Positions 1 through 7,108 of a stretch of DNA of 64,000 nucleotides are shown piece after piece. Position numbers and translations under genes: made by a program. The notes under the pieces are model-generated. The model was not told the DNA's origin. It saw only the letters and a program-made list of their open reading frames with translations, and did no database searches. Each line of letters begins with the position of its first letter. Position 1 is the first letter of the stretch. Source of the DNA: a bacterium (GTDB lineage Bacteria > Actinomycetota > Acidimicrobiia > Acidimicrobiales > Bin134); the NCBI GenBank assembly GCA_026705465.1, contig JAPPAP010000033.1, positions 1 through 64,000 on the forward strand, in the 5' to 3' direction.

Positions 1-2
1 CG

Positions 3-71
3 TTCATCCACGGCATCAAGCACCTGCCCGCCGAGTTCACCCCGTCGAAGCCAGTTGGGGCATCGGCCTAG
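3..71 (+). CDS. Cytochrome P450, C-terminal end (partial)
   Basis: Only the last 22 codons and the TAG stop are in the window; the gene runs off the left edge. The tail contains GIKHLP followed by a short Pro/Ala-rich end. This resembles the end of actinobacterial steroid or fatty-acid P450s of the CYP125/CYP142 kind, whose last beta strand carries a G-I-K-H/S motif. The heme Cys and I-helix lie outside the window, so the family call rests on this tail alone. The neighbouring thioesterase and hydratase-2 fit a sterol or lipid catabolic setting. Confidence 0.5.
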   Translation, partial: FIHGIKHLPAEFTPSKPVGASA

Positions 72-92
72 AGCGGCTTTGGCCGAGCCGGC

Positions 93-821
93 CTACGCTT
101 CTTCCTTTTCTTCTTTGTTGCCTCGCGCCGTCGTGTCCGACAGCCTGTGGATGGCGTCGAGGTCGAGGTGGCGGAAGATGCCCTCAGCTCGAGCGGTGAC
201 ATGGCCGTCTTGGATGGCGTTGCCTTTGACCTCGGTGATCTCACCGTCGAAGTTCTCGACCCACCCCTCAAAGACGGTCTCCACCCCCAACAGGGTGGGC
301 TTTCGAAATTGCACCGACAGCATCATGGTTGGACCAGCCGCGTTGCTTGCCGAACAGGCACTGGTAAACACCATGTCGAAGGCCGAGGCGATGGCCGCAC
401 CGTGGACACAGCCAGGGGGGCCCTCATAGACGGATGAGAACACCGCCCGACCCCGTGACACCAGGGGCTCGGCCTCGGTGTCCACCACCATCTCCACCGG
501 CACTGCGGCAGGATTGCAGATGCCGGTGACGAGGTCGAACGGGGCCCGCTTGTGGGTGATGGGCGGACCGTCGAATTGAACCGAATAGGGCCCGTAGCGA
601 GGCGGGGGCTCGGCGGGTACATGGGCTTCCAGGCGGTCGGCTAGGGCATTGGCCTCAGCAGCCAGAGCGGCTGTGTCAGCCGCAGACGCAGTGTTGGTGA
701 CGGTGGCGGCCACCAGCCGGCGTACCGCGTCGGCCAGCGCCCGTAGCTCGCGCTCCCGGCCGGCAACCGCCGGATGGTCGATGGCCTGGAACGGGCCGCC
801 TGGTTGATTGATATGGGCCAC
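93..821 (-). CDS. PaaI-type hotdog-fold acyl-CoA thioesterase
   Basis: A 242-residue protein with a GTG start. The C-terminal half is a hotdog domain: GPPGCVHGAAIASAFD (about residues 134-149) is the PaaI/4HBT core around the hotdog helix, followed by the strand LSVQFRKPTLLG. The first 70 residues form an Ala-rich helical extension often seen in actinobacterial members. It probably hydrolyses acyl-CoA thioesters in the cytoplasm; the substrate is unknown. The hexamer TACCGT lies 7 nt before the GTG, so a leaderless transcript is likely. It is divergent from the hydratase-2 gene, which suggests a shared lipid pathway. Confidence 0.8.
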   Translation of the reverse strand: MAHINQPGGPFQAIDHPAVAGRERELRALADAVRRLVAATVTNTASAADTAALAAEANALADRLEAHVPAEPPPRYGPYSVQFDGPPITHKRAPFDLVTGICNPAAVPVEMVVDTEAEPLVSRGRAVFSSVYEGPPGCVHGAAIASAFDMVFTSACSASNAAGPTMMLSVQFRKPTLLGVETVFEGWVENFDGEITEVKGNAIQDGHVTARAEGIFRHLDLDAIHRLSDTTARGNKEEKEEA

Positions 822-828
822 GACGGCA

Positions 829-834
829 ACGGTA
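829..834 (-). promoter_or_regulatory. -10 hexamer TACCGT for the PaaI thioesterase
   Basis: On the minus strand TACCGT is followed by 7 nt and the GTG start at 821. This spacing puts the transcription start at or next to the start codon, as in leaderless actinobacterial genes. No clear -35 is seen. Confidence 0.45.
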
Positions 835-897
835 TGGTGCGGGCAGCATCACGGCGCAACCAGGCGCCCAAGAAACCCATTCCTCCTAGGAGCCCCC

Positions 898-1761
898 ATG
901 CCCATCGACCCAACCGCCGTCGGAGCCGAGAGCGATCCGCAAACTTCGGGCTGGAAGTCGAAAGACGCCCTGTTGTACGCCCTGGGCGTGGGCGCGGGAA
1001 TGTCTGATCCCACTGGGTTTGAACTCGAATTCACCACCGAGAACACCAAGGACGTCGAACAGAAGGCCCTGCCCACCATGTGTGTGGTGCTGGGCGGCGG
1101 CGTGGGCGGTGCCAACAGCCCGCTGGCCAAGATCGGCACCTACAACCCGGCCCTGTTGGTCCACGGCGAGCAGGGGTTCACCCTCCACAAGCCGCTTCCG
1201 GTAGAGGCCACGGTGAGCTCGGTCAGCCGCATCGCCGGCATCTATGACAAGGGCAAAGCCGCTCTGGTGGTACTGGAGAGCGATGTCACCGACACCGCCG
1301 ACGGCCAGCCCCTGTTCACCAATGTCACCTCGCTGTTCATCCGAGGTGAAGGCGGCTGGGACGGCGACCGGGGCCCTGCCAGCCCTCCCAAGGTCCCCGA
1401 GCGCGACGCCGACCATGTGGTCACCTATCAGACCCGCTCCGACCAGGCGCTTCTCTACCGGCTCAACGGCGACCGCAACCCGCTGCACTCCGATCCGTCG
1501 TTCGCCGCTGCGGGCGGGTTCGACACCCCAATCCTGCACGGTCTGTGTACCTATGGCTTCACCGGACGGGCGCTGCTTCACTCCTTGTGCAACAGCGATC
1601 CGGCCCGCTTCAAGTCGATGCACGGGCGCTTCTCCTCGCCGGTGCTGCCGGGAGAGACCCTCGACGTCCACATCTGGGACGAGGGCGGCGGGTCAGCCCG
1701 GTTCCAGACCCGGGTGAGCGACCGGGTTGTGCTCGACGCCGGGACCGTCACCTTCGAATAG
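898..1761 (+). CDS. MaoC-type 2-enoyl-CoA hydratase (hydratase 2)
   Basis: A 287-residue double-hotdog protein. The C-terminal repeat has the hydratase-2 signature GDRNPLHSDP at residues 191-200, with the catalytic Asp and His, followed by GGFDTPILHGLCTYG. The N-terminal repeat is the non-catalytic substrate-binding half. The family hydrates trans-2-enoyl-CoA to (R)-3-hydroxyacyl-CoA in beta-oxidation of long-chain or sterol side-chain acyl-CoA. The ATG at 898 was chosen because an AGGAG Shine-Dalgarno lies 7-8 nt upstream; a longer reading from 808 overlaps the divergent promoter. It ends just before a GC-rich hairpin and a convergent gene. Confidence 0.87.
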   Translation: MPIDPTAVGAESDPQTSGWKSKDALLYALGVGAGMSDPTGFELEFTTENTKDVEQKALPTMCVVLGGGVGGANSPLAKIGTYNPALLVHGEQGFTLHKPLPVEATVSSVSRIAGIYDKGKAALVVLESDVTDTADGQPLFTNVTSLFIRGEGGWDGDRGPASPPKVPERDADHVVTYQTRSDQALLYRLNGDRNPLHSDPSFAAAGGFDTPILHGLCTYGFTGRALLHSLCNSDPARFKSMHGRFSSPVLPGETLDVHIWDEGGGSARFQTRVSDRVVLDAGTVTFE

Positions 1762-1763
1762 TC

Positions 1764-1782
1764 GCCGGGCCGCGGGCCCGGC
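1764..1782. terminator. GC-rich hairpin between convergent genes
   Basis: A perfect 8-bp stem, GCCGGGCC (1764-1771) with GGCCCGGC (1775-1782), closes a 3-nt loop. It starts 2 nt after the hydratase stop and lies 14 nt from the stop of the convergent dehydrogenase, so it can act in both directions. It has no U-tract. Confidence 0.55.
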
Positions 1783-1796
1783 AGCACCAATCTCGG

Positions 1797-2633
1797 CTAC
1801 TCGCCAAATGCCGCGTCGATGCTGCCATCGACCAAAGCGGTGATGGGCAGGTCGACGCCCAATTCCTCGCCCAGGACCAGCGCGCCCCTGAGGTCTTTGT
1901 GGGCGATCTGGGCAAAGCTACCGCCCATAGCCGGAGGCGGATAGACGATCGGCCGGGTAAACAGACCCAGGTGAGGGCCGATGTTGCGGTCGGAGTAACT
2001 CACGATGTCGGCAAACGCCTTCAGGTCTACCCCGGCGGCCGCGGCCAGCGCGATGGCCTCGTAGGCCACGGCCATTTCGGCGTAGGTGATGAGGTTTCGG
2101 GCCACCTTGGCCTTCAATGCGGAGCCCAGCGGGCCGACGTTGACCACCATGCCGCCGTAGCGCTCGAAGTGGGTGCGACCCCGCTCGGTATGGGTCTCAT
2201 CGCCCCCGCAGAACACCACCAAGTCCCGGCTGCGAGCCGAGGGAGTGCCCCCAGTGACCGGGGCGTCGATCAGCGCCACGCCAGCTTCGGCGGCCTCAGC
2301 GGCCAGCTCGATCACGGTGGCGGGCAGAACGGTGGAATGAACAGCCACCAGCGCCCCCGACTCCGCCGCCCCGGCGATGGCCCCGTCGCTGCCGGTGCAC
2401 ACCTGGCGCACCTGAGCGTCGTCGATCACCACTACCGCCACCAGATCCACTTGGCGGGCCAGCTCTCCCACCGAGTCCGCTGGCGTGCCCCCCAGTTCGG
2501 TGAACCTCTCCATGGCTTCGGTGGAGATGTCGTAGCCCACCACGGTTACCTCGTCGTCCCATTGGCCAGTGAGCACGCCCTCGGCGATGGCGCCGCCCAT
2601 GTCGCCCAGTCCGATGATTCCCAGTCGTGTCAT
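1797..2633 (-). CDS. NAD(P)-dependent beta-hydroxyacid dehydrogenase (HIBADH family)
   Basis: A 278-residue protein starting MTRLGIIGLGDMGG, the Rossmann dinucleotide motif of the 3-hydroxyisobutyrate/6-phosphogluconate dehydrogenase family. APVTGGTPSA is the substrate-binding motif, and GSALKAKVARNL carries the conserved catalytic Lys. It probably oxidises a short 3-hydroxy acid to the semialdehyde, or does the reverse; which acid cannot be read. The ATG at 2633 is preferred over an upstream in-frame start because the Rossmann motif begins there. It lies 19 nt downstream of the epoxide hydrolase on the same strand, so the two are probably co-transcribed. Confidence 0.82.
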   Translation of the reverse strand: MTRLGIIGLGDMGGAIAEGVLTGQWDDEVTVVGYDISTEAMERFTELGGTPADSVGELARQVDLVAVVVIDDAQVRQVCTGSDGAIAGAAESGALVAVHSTVLPATVIELAAEAAEAGVALIDAPVTGGTPSARSRDLVVFCGGDETHTERGRTHFERYGGMVVNVGPLGSALKAKVARNLITYAEMAVAYEAIALAAAAGVDLKAFADIVSYSDRNIGPHLGLFTRPIVYPPPAMGGSFAQIAHKDLRGALVLGEELGVDLPITALVDGSIDAAFGE

Positions 2634-2652
2634 TGCCGTATCTCTTTCTGTC

Positions 2653-3792
2653 TCAGCGAAGCGGTCGGAAGAAAGCCCGCACCTCTTCCACCAGCACATC
2701 CGGGTTCTCCAGAGCCGGGAAGTGGCCGCCGTCGTCAACCTCGACCCAACGAGTGATGTTGTAGTAGGGCTCGGCTAGCTCTCGGGGCGGACGGTTCTTC
2801 TCGTTGAACACCGCCACCCCGGTGGGCACAGAAATCCTCGGCGGCTGGTTGAAGGCCGAGCCGGCCCCAAAGCTCTCGTAGTACATGCGCATCGACGGGC
2901 CGATGGTGGCGGTGGCCCAGTAGATGGTGAGCAGGGTACACAGCTCATCGAGGGTGTAGCGGCGAGCCAGGTCCCGCCCGCCGGGGCCGTCGATGTCGCT
3001 CCATCGCCACCACTTCTCGATGATCCAGGAGGCCAGGCCAGCGGGCGAGTCGGTCAGCCCCACCGCCGCGGTCTGAGGCTTGGTGCGCTGGAGGTGGACG
3101 TAGCCCCACTCCCGGTCGCGGTACTGCTTCACGCCCTCCCACCATTCCCGCTGCTCGGCGGTGAGGGTGGCCTCGTCAATGGGAGGGGCCACCATGTTGA
3201 GGTGGATGCCGACCATGCGGTCGGGATGCATGGCGCCCAACCCGGCGCTCACCGCTGATCCCCAGTCGCCGCCCTGGGCTCCGAAATGCTCATAGCCGAG
3301 CACGGCCATCAATTCAGCCCACATATCGGCCACCTTGGCCGACGACATCCCCGGCTGCCCCGGAGGCGAGGAGAACCCGTAGCCGGGCAGCGACGGGGCC
3401 ACCACGTGGAAGGCATCGGCGGGGTCGCCGCCATGGGCCGCGGGATCGCTGAGGGGGCCGACCACCTTGTGCATCTCCCAGAAGCAGCTGGGCCAGCCGT
3501 GGGTGATGACCAGCGGGAGCGGATCGGGGCCTTGGCCCTCGGCGTGGACGAAATGGATGTCGAGGCCGTCGATGCGCTGGGTGAACTGGGGCAGCTCGTT
3601 GAGCGCGGCCTCGTGGGTGCGCCAGTCGTAGTCATGGCGCCAGTAGCGGCATAGCTCGGCGATGTAGTCGGTGTCCGATCCGTAGTCCCACCCCACCCCG
3701 TCCAAGGACTGGGGCCAGCGGGTGGCGTCCAGGCGCCGGTGGAGGTCGTCGATCACCTCGTTGGGCACGTCAATCCGAAACGGCTCAGCCAC
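2653..3792 (-). CDS. Epoxide hydrolase, alpha/beta-hydrolase fold with EHN domain
   Basis: A 379-residue enzyme. An N-terminal EHN-type region precedes the alpha/beta core. HGWP at 98-101 is the oxyanion-hole motif, QGGDWG places the nucleophile Asp at about 176, and His357 in DDGGHFPALENPD completes the charge relay. The family opens epoxides to diols through an Asp ester intermediate. Length and motif order match complete bacterial members. The GTG start has TACCCT 6 nt upstream, suggesting a leaderless message. It heads a two-gene operon with the hydroxyacid dehydrogenase. Confidence 0.87.
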   Translation of the reverse strand: MAEPFRIDVPNEVIDDLHRRLDATRWPQSLDGVGWDYGSDTDYIAELCRYWRHDYDWRTHEAALNELPQFTQRIDGLDIHFVHAEGQGPDPLPLVITHGWPSCFWEMHKVVGPLSDPAAHGGDPADAFHVVAPSLPGYGFSSPPGQPGMSSAKVADMWAELMAVLGYEHFGAQGGDWGSAVSAGLGAMHPDRMVGIHLNMVAPPIDEATLTAEQREWWEGVKQYRDREWGYVHLQRTKPQTAAVGLTDSPAGLASWIIEKWWRWSDIDGPGGRDLARRYTLDELCTLLTIYWATATIGPSMRMYYESFGAGSAFNQPPRISVPTGVAVFNEKNRPPRELAEPYYNITRWVEVDDGGHFPALENPDVLVEEVRAFFRPLR

Positions 3793-3798
3793 GGCGAC

Positions 3799-3804
3799 AG
3801 GGTA
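3799..3804 (-). promoter_or_regulatory. -10 hexamer TACCCT for the epoxide hydrolase
   Basis: TACCCT on the minus strand is followed by 6 nt and the GTG start, the leaderless spacing repeated across this window. Confidence 0.45.
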
Positions 3805-3822
3805 GCGAGGCAGCTCGCCTGA

Positions 3823-5412
3823 TCAGCGGTCGCCGATGGCGTAGAAGCCACCGCCGCGAGCAGCGATGTACATTACGCCGTTCCAAACCGCAGGGGTTGC
3901 CTCCACGCAGCCGTCCAGGGAGATCCGCCAGAGTTCAGGGGGTTCGACCCAAGGTAGAGAGATGTCGAAGCCATAGATTGTCCCGCCGCAGTCACCTTGG
4001 ATGAGCACGTCGTCGACCACCACCGGCGATGACCACACCGGGCCGGTCATCCGCTTGAACCACACAATCTCGCCGGTCTCGCGGCTCAACCCGTACAGGA
4101 AGCCGGCGTGGGTGGGCACATACACCATCTCGTCGGTCAGCGCCGGGGTGGCCCACACCCCGTCGATGGTGGCATTGCGGAGGTCCGTGCCCCATACCAG
4201 GGGGTCGTCGGCCGCAGGATCGAGCTTGAGCATCTGGCCCAACTCCTGGCTGCGGGAATTGCCCCGCTCGTACTCCACGCCGACGTAAAGGAAGCCCTCG
4301 GCATCGGCCACCACGGTGGCGTCTACATCGTCGCCCGCCCAATAGCGAAACACCCGAACTGGATTGATGCCGCTGGCCAGCCCGGCAATATCCCAGCCCT
4401 GCACCAAACCGCCGGAGTTGGCGAAGTACAAGGTGTTGCCTACCACGGTCATGCCGCCTTCGATGGACACGTTGCCGTCAGCCACCGCGTTGAGCAGCTC
4501 GTCGTCCCAGCCGGGGCTGGTGAACACGATCTCGGGATCGATGGTCACCAAGCCGTCGGGGCCGAAGTCGCGGTTCAGCTTGGCAATGAAGAAGTGGCTG
4601 TTCTCCCCGCCCTGGAACAGATAGTCGTCCAGAACCAGCGCCGCGCCGTCCCAGTCATCGTTCCACAGCACCGGGGACATGTCGGTGGCGTGAACCGACC
4701 ACAGCTCGACCGGCTCATCGCGGTCGAAGGCGATGATCCGGAAATAGTCGTCTCGCGCCCCGAAGTACACCAATGGGTAGCCGTCAGGATCGACGGTCAC
4801 CGACCCCTTGATAAGGTCGCCGACCAGGAATTCGGGAAGCAGCTGCTCGCCGGTGGCAGCATCGAGGAAGTGGACCGCCGGGGCATAGGTGCCCGCAATC
4901 ACCCAAGTGCGCTCATCCCACTCGATCACCGCGGGCTGGCCGGTCCAGCCGGCGCCGCACCACAGCGTGGTGCCCGCTTCCCATGTGGTGAGCGAGCACA
5001 GGTCTCGCTCGGGACTGCCGGTGAACCGCCACAGCACGTCCGGTGACCGAGGGGCAGGGCCGGTGCCGTAGAAGGTGCGAGTGGGATTGCCCCGGAAGGT
5101 GAGCAGCCCCGGCATTCCGCTAACTGGCTGTCCCGCGGTGACCGGGTCCACCCAGCCCGGGTAAGGGGTCGGGGTAGGAACAGGCGTCGGGGTGGGGTCC
5201 GGGGCCTGAGTGGGAACCGGGGTGGGGTCGGGCGGTGGATCCTGGGCGGGCACCGTCGTCGGCGTGTCTACCGGTGCCACTGGGATCGGGGCGGGGGATG
5301 TGGTCAGTTCAGGATCGTCGACGCCGAAGAACTGCACATCGGCGACCACAGCCACGTTCCCGACAGTGGCGGCAATCGCCGCGATCACAGCCCATGCTTT
5401 CCACTGACGCAC
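3823..5412 (-). CDS. Membrane-anchored PQQ-like beta-propeller protein
   Basis: About 529 residues. An N-terminal hydrophobic segment (roughly residues 7-27) without a lipobox anchors or exports the protein. A Pro/Thr/Val linker of about 50 residues follows, then a domain of repeated blades such as LYGLSRETGEIVWFKR and VVVDDVLIQGDCGGTIYGF, typical of PQQ-binding-like propellers. No dehydrogenase active-site residues could be identified, so it may be a binding or scaffold protein outside the membrane. The GTG at 5412 was chosen because TACGGT lies 7 nt upstream; a GTG at 5418 leaves only 1 nt. It is divergent from the selenoprotein and their -10 hexamers overlap. Confidence 0.72.
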   Translation of the reverse strand: MRQWKAWAVIAAIAATVGNVAVVADVQFFGVDDPELTTSPAPIPVAPVDTPTTVPAQDPPPDPTPVPTQAPDPTPTPVPTPTPYPGWVDPVTAGQPVSGMPGLLTFRGNPTRTFYGTGPAPRSPDVLWRFTGSPERDLCSLTTWEAGTTLWCGAGWTGQPAVIEWDERTWVIAGTYAPAVHFLDAATGEQLLPEFLVGDLIKGSVTVDPDGYPLVYFGARDDYFRIIAFDRDEPVELWSVHATDMSPVLWNDDWDGAALVLDDYLFQGGENSHFFIAKLNRDFGPDGLVTIDPEIVFTSPGWDDELLNAVADGNVSIEGGMTVVGNTLYFANSGGLVQGWDIAGLASGINPVRVFRYWAGDDVDATVVADAEGFLYVGVEYERGNSRSQELGQMLKLDPAADDPLVWGTDLRNATIDGVWATPALTDEMVYVPTHAGFLYGLSRETGEIVWFKRMTGPVWSSPVVVDDVLIQGDCGGTIYGFDISLPWVEPPELWRISLDGCVEATPAVWNGVMYIAARGGGFYAIGDR

Positions 5413-5418
5413 TTGCAC

Positions 5419-5425
5419 TACCGTA
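5419..5425. promoter_or_regulatory. Overlapping divergent -10 elements (propeller / selenoprotein)
   Basis: The 7-bp sequence TACCGTA carries two -10 hexamers. TACCGT (5419-5424) on the plus strand is followed by 6 nt and the ATG at 5431. TACGGT (5425-5420) on the minus strand is followed by 7 nt and the GTG at 5412. Both genes would be leaderless, and the two promoters should exclude each other because they occupy the same base pairs. Confidence 0.55.
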
Positions 5426-5430
5426 GAGCC

Positions 5431-5958
5431 ATGGCGATCGAATATTTGGACCCACAGGCTGATCCAGGCGAATCGGTTACCCCTTACGAGCTGTCGGCGG
5501 GGAGCGGAGCCCTCACCATCGGACTCCTGGCCAACGGATTTCCCGACTCCGTGCCGTTCCTTGATGCGGTGGGCGAGAGCCTGCGCCGGATTCGTCCCGA
5601 TCTTGAAGTCCGGGCCTGGAACAAGGGCAACGCCTCAATGGTGGTCGACGATCAGCTCATAGGCGAGATCACCGACATCTGCGACGCGGTGGTGGCCGCC
5701 TACGGCCATTGAGGAAGCTGCACCAGCGGCACCGTGCGTGACGCCATCAAAGCCGCCCGCCGCGACATCCCGGCGGTGGCTCTGGTGACCACCAAGTTCT
5801 CCCCCCAGGGTGACTTCGTGTCCCGATCGGCGGGAATGCCCGACATTCCCCGGGTAATCCTCCCCCATCCGGTGGCCGGCACTGGGGAGAAGGCCATCAA
5901 GATGGTGGCCGACGACATCGCTGATGAGGTGCTTGAGGCGCTGGGCGCCGCGGGATGA
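5431..5958 (+). CDS. UGSC-family selenoprotein (in-frame UGA read as selenocysteine)
   Basis: One reading frame from ATG 5431 to TGA 5956-5958 holds a single internal TGA at 5710-5712. Read as selenocysteine it gives a 175-residue protein with Y-G-H-U-G-S-C-T-S-G around Sec94 and Cys97. This is the motif that names the UGSC (seleno)protein family, where Sec or Cys occupies the first position. Downstream, ALVTTKFSPQGDF and GMPDIPRVILPHPVAGTG continue the same domain, so this is not two genes or a decayed gene. A U-x-x-C arrangement suggests redox chemistry, but the substrate is unknown. The stop overlaps the next ATG (ATGA), indicating translational coupling. An annotation pipeline would split or truncate it. 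No selA, selB, selC or selD is visible in the window. Confidence 0.85.
5726..5744 (+). promoter_or_regulatory. Candidate bacterial SECIS hairpin
   Basis: Folded by hand, GCG (5726-5728) pairs with CGC (5742-5744), a G-A mismatch follows, and CAC (5730-5732) pairs with GTG (5738-5740) around the loop CGUGC (5733-5737). The loop starts about 21 nt after the UGA, inside the range known for bacterial SECIS elements, and contains G and U. It was not computed and is a short stem. Confidence 0.35.
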
Positions 5959-7055
5959 GCCAACGGCTGACGGCGCTCTCCGAGGAAGCCGCTCTCGAGC
6001 AGCTCCACGAGGCGGGCTGCACCGACGGGCTGCCCGTGGTGATACCCACCCCGGCCCGGGTGGATCGCATGGTGTTGGCCTCTGGCTTCGACGGCGATGT
6101 CTCCCTGGGTCAGCTCGGTCCCAACCTGGGAGAGGCCACCGTGGAGAAGACGGCCATCGCCGCGGTTATGGCTGGTTGTCTGCCCGACTATTTTCCAGTG
6201 GTGGTGGCTGCCGTGCGGGCGGTGTCCGACCCCCGGATGGACATGACCGAGGTGCAGGCCACCACCCATAATCTGGGGCCGCTGATCATTGTGAATGGTC
6301 CCGCGGTGGGGGCCTGCGGCATTGCCTCGGGCTTCGGCGCGCTGGGGCCGGGCCACCGGGCCAACGCCAGCATCGGCCGGGCGGTGCGCTTGGCCATGAT
6401 CAACATCGGCGGCGGGCGGCCCGGCACCTCTGACATGGCGCTGCTCGGCCACCCCGGCAAGTTCACGTTCTGCCTGGGGGAAGACGAGGAGGCCAGCCCT
6501 TGGCCGCCGCTGCACACCTCGCTGGGCTACGCCATCGACCAGAGCACGGTCACGGTGGCCTGCACTGAGGGGCCCCATTCGGTGCTGTGCTTCCCCGACG
6601 ACGACCCCGAGGTCTACGCCGACCACCTGCTGAACGTGCTGGCCGCCTCGCTTTCGGGGCTGGGAGCCAACAACACCCACTTCGCCCGGGGCACCCAGGT
6701 GCTGGTACTGAACCCCGACCATGCCATCGCCCTGGCCGACGTGGGCCACGACCGGGCCTCCATCGCTGAGGCACTCCACCACCGGGCCAAGCGCTCCTGG
6801 TCGGAGCTGTCCGCGGTGCGGGCCCGAGGCTCGGGCATCGACCGCCACCAGCGCAGCCAAGGCGACGATCCAGAGCTTGTGATCAACGCTCTCAAGCGAC
6901 CTGAAGACCTGCTCGTTCTGGTGGCAGGGGGCACCGGCCTGTACTCCGCGGTCATGCCCTCCTGGGGCGCCGGCCCGCATGGAAACGGCCACCTCACCGT
7001 AGAGATCGACCTCGATCAGGCCTGCGAAGTGCCGTTGGTGCGGGCCAGTCAATAG
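5955..7055 (+). CDS. Conserved partner of the UGSC selenoprotein, function unknown
   Basis: A 366-residue, apparently cytoplasmic protein with no signal peptide. It overlaps the selenoprotein stop by 4 nt (ATGA), so it is probably made with it. Visible conserved-looking blocks are GCTDGLPVVIPTPARVDRM near the N-terminus, NLGEATVEKTAIAAVMAGC, NLGPLIIVNGPAVGACGI, and GKFTFCLGEDEEASPWPPLH. Several Cys residues (22, and those in AGC, GACG, TFC) could serve redox or metal roles. I do not recognise an enzymatic fold. The overlap and divergent promoter suggest a two-component module with the selenoprotein, perhaps its substrate-binding or catalytic partner; this is inference. Confidence 0.7.
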   Translation: MSQRLTALSEEAALEQLHEAGCTDGLPVVIPTPARVDRMVLASGFDGDVSLGQLGPNLGEATVEKTAIAAVMAGCLPDYFPVVVAAVRAVSDPRMDMTEVQATTHNLGPLIIVNGPAVGACGIASGFGALGPGHRANASIGRAVRLAMINIGGGRPGTSDMALLGHPGKFTFCLGEDEEASPWPPLHTSLGYAIDQSTVTVACTEGPHSVLCFPDDDPEVYADHLLNVLAASLSGLGANNTHFARGTQVLVLNPDHAIALADVGHDRASIAEALHHRAKRSWSELSAVRARGSGIDRHQRSQGDDPELVINALKRPEDLLVLVAGGTGLYSAVMPSWGAGPHGNGHLTVEIDLDQACEVPLVRASQ

Positions 7056-7095
7056 GCACCAAATTCGTCTCCACAAAACTGTCGGTATTCGCTGG

Positions 7096-7101
7096 TAGCG
7101 T
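7096..7101 (+). promoter_or_regulatory. -10 hexamer TAGCGT for the DUF6159-like gene
   Basis: TAGCGT is followed by 7 nt and the ATG at 7109, so transcription probably starts at or beside the start codon. Confidence 0.45.
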
Positions 7102-7108
7102 TTCGGCC

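Noticed and set aside
1545..2756. Plus-strand 403-residue open frame
   Set aside because: It is opposite the beta-hydroxyacid dehydrogenase and the hydratase end. Composition is that of an antisense shadow with no recognisable domain.
5710..5712. TGA at 5710 read as a true stop or frameshift, giving a truncated gene or pseudogene
   Set aside because: The same frame continues without other stops to 5956-5958, and the residues around it match the UGSC motif. Decay would give scattered disruptions.
5734..5958. Separate small gene starting at GTG 5734
   Set aside because: It is the C-terminal part of the selenoprotein: same frame, no Shine-Dalgarno and no -10 hexamer.
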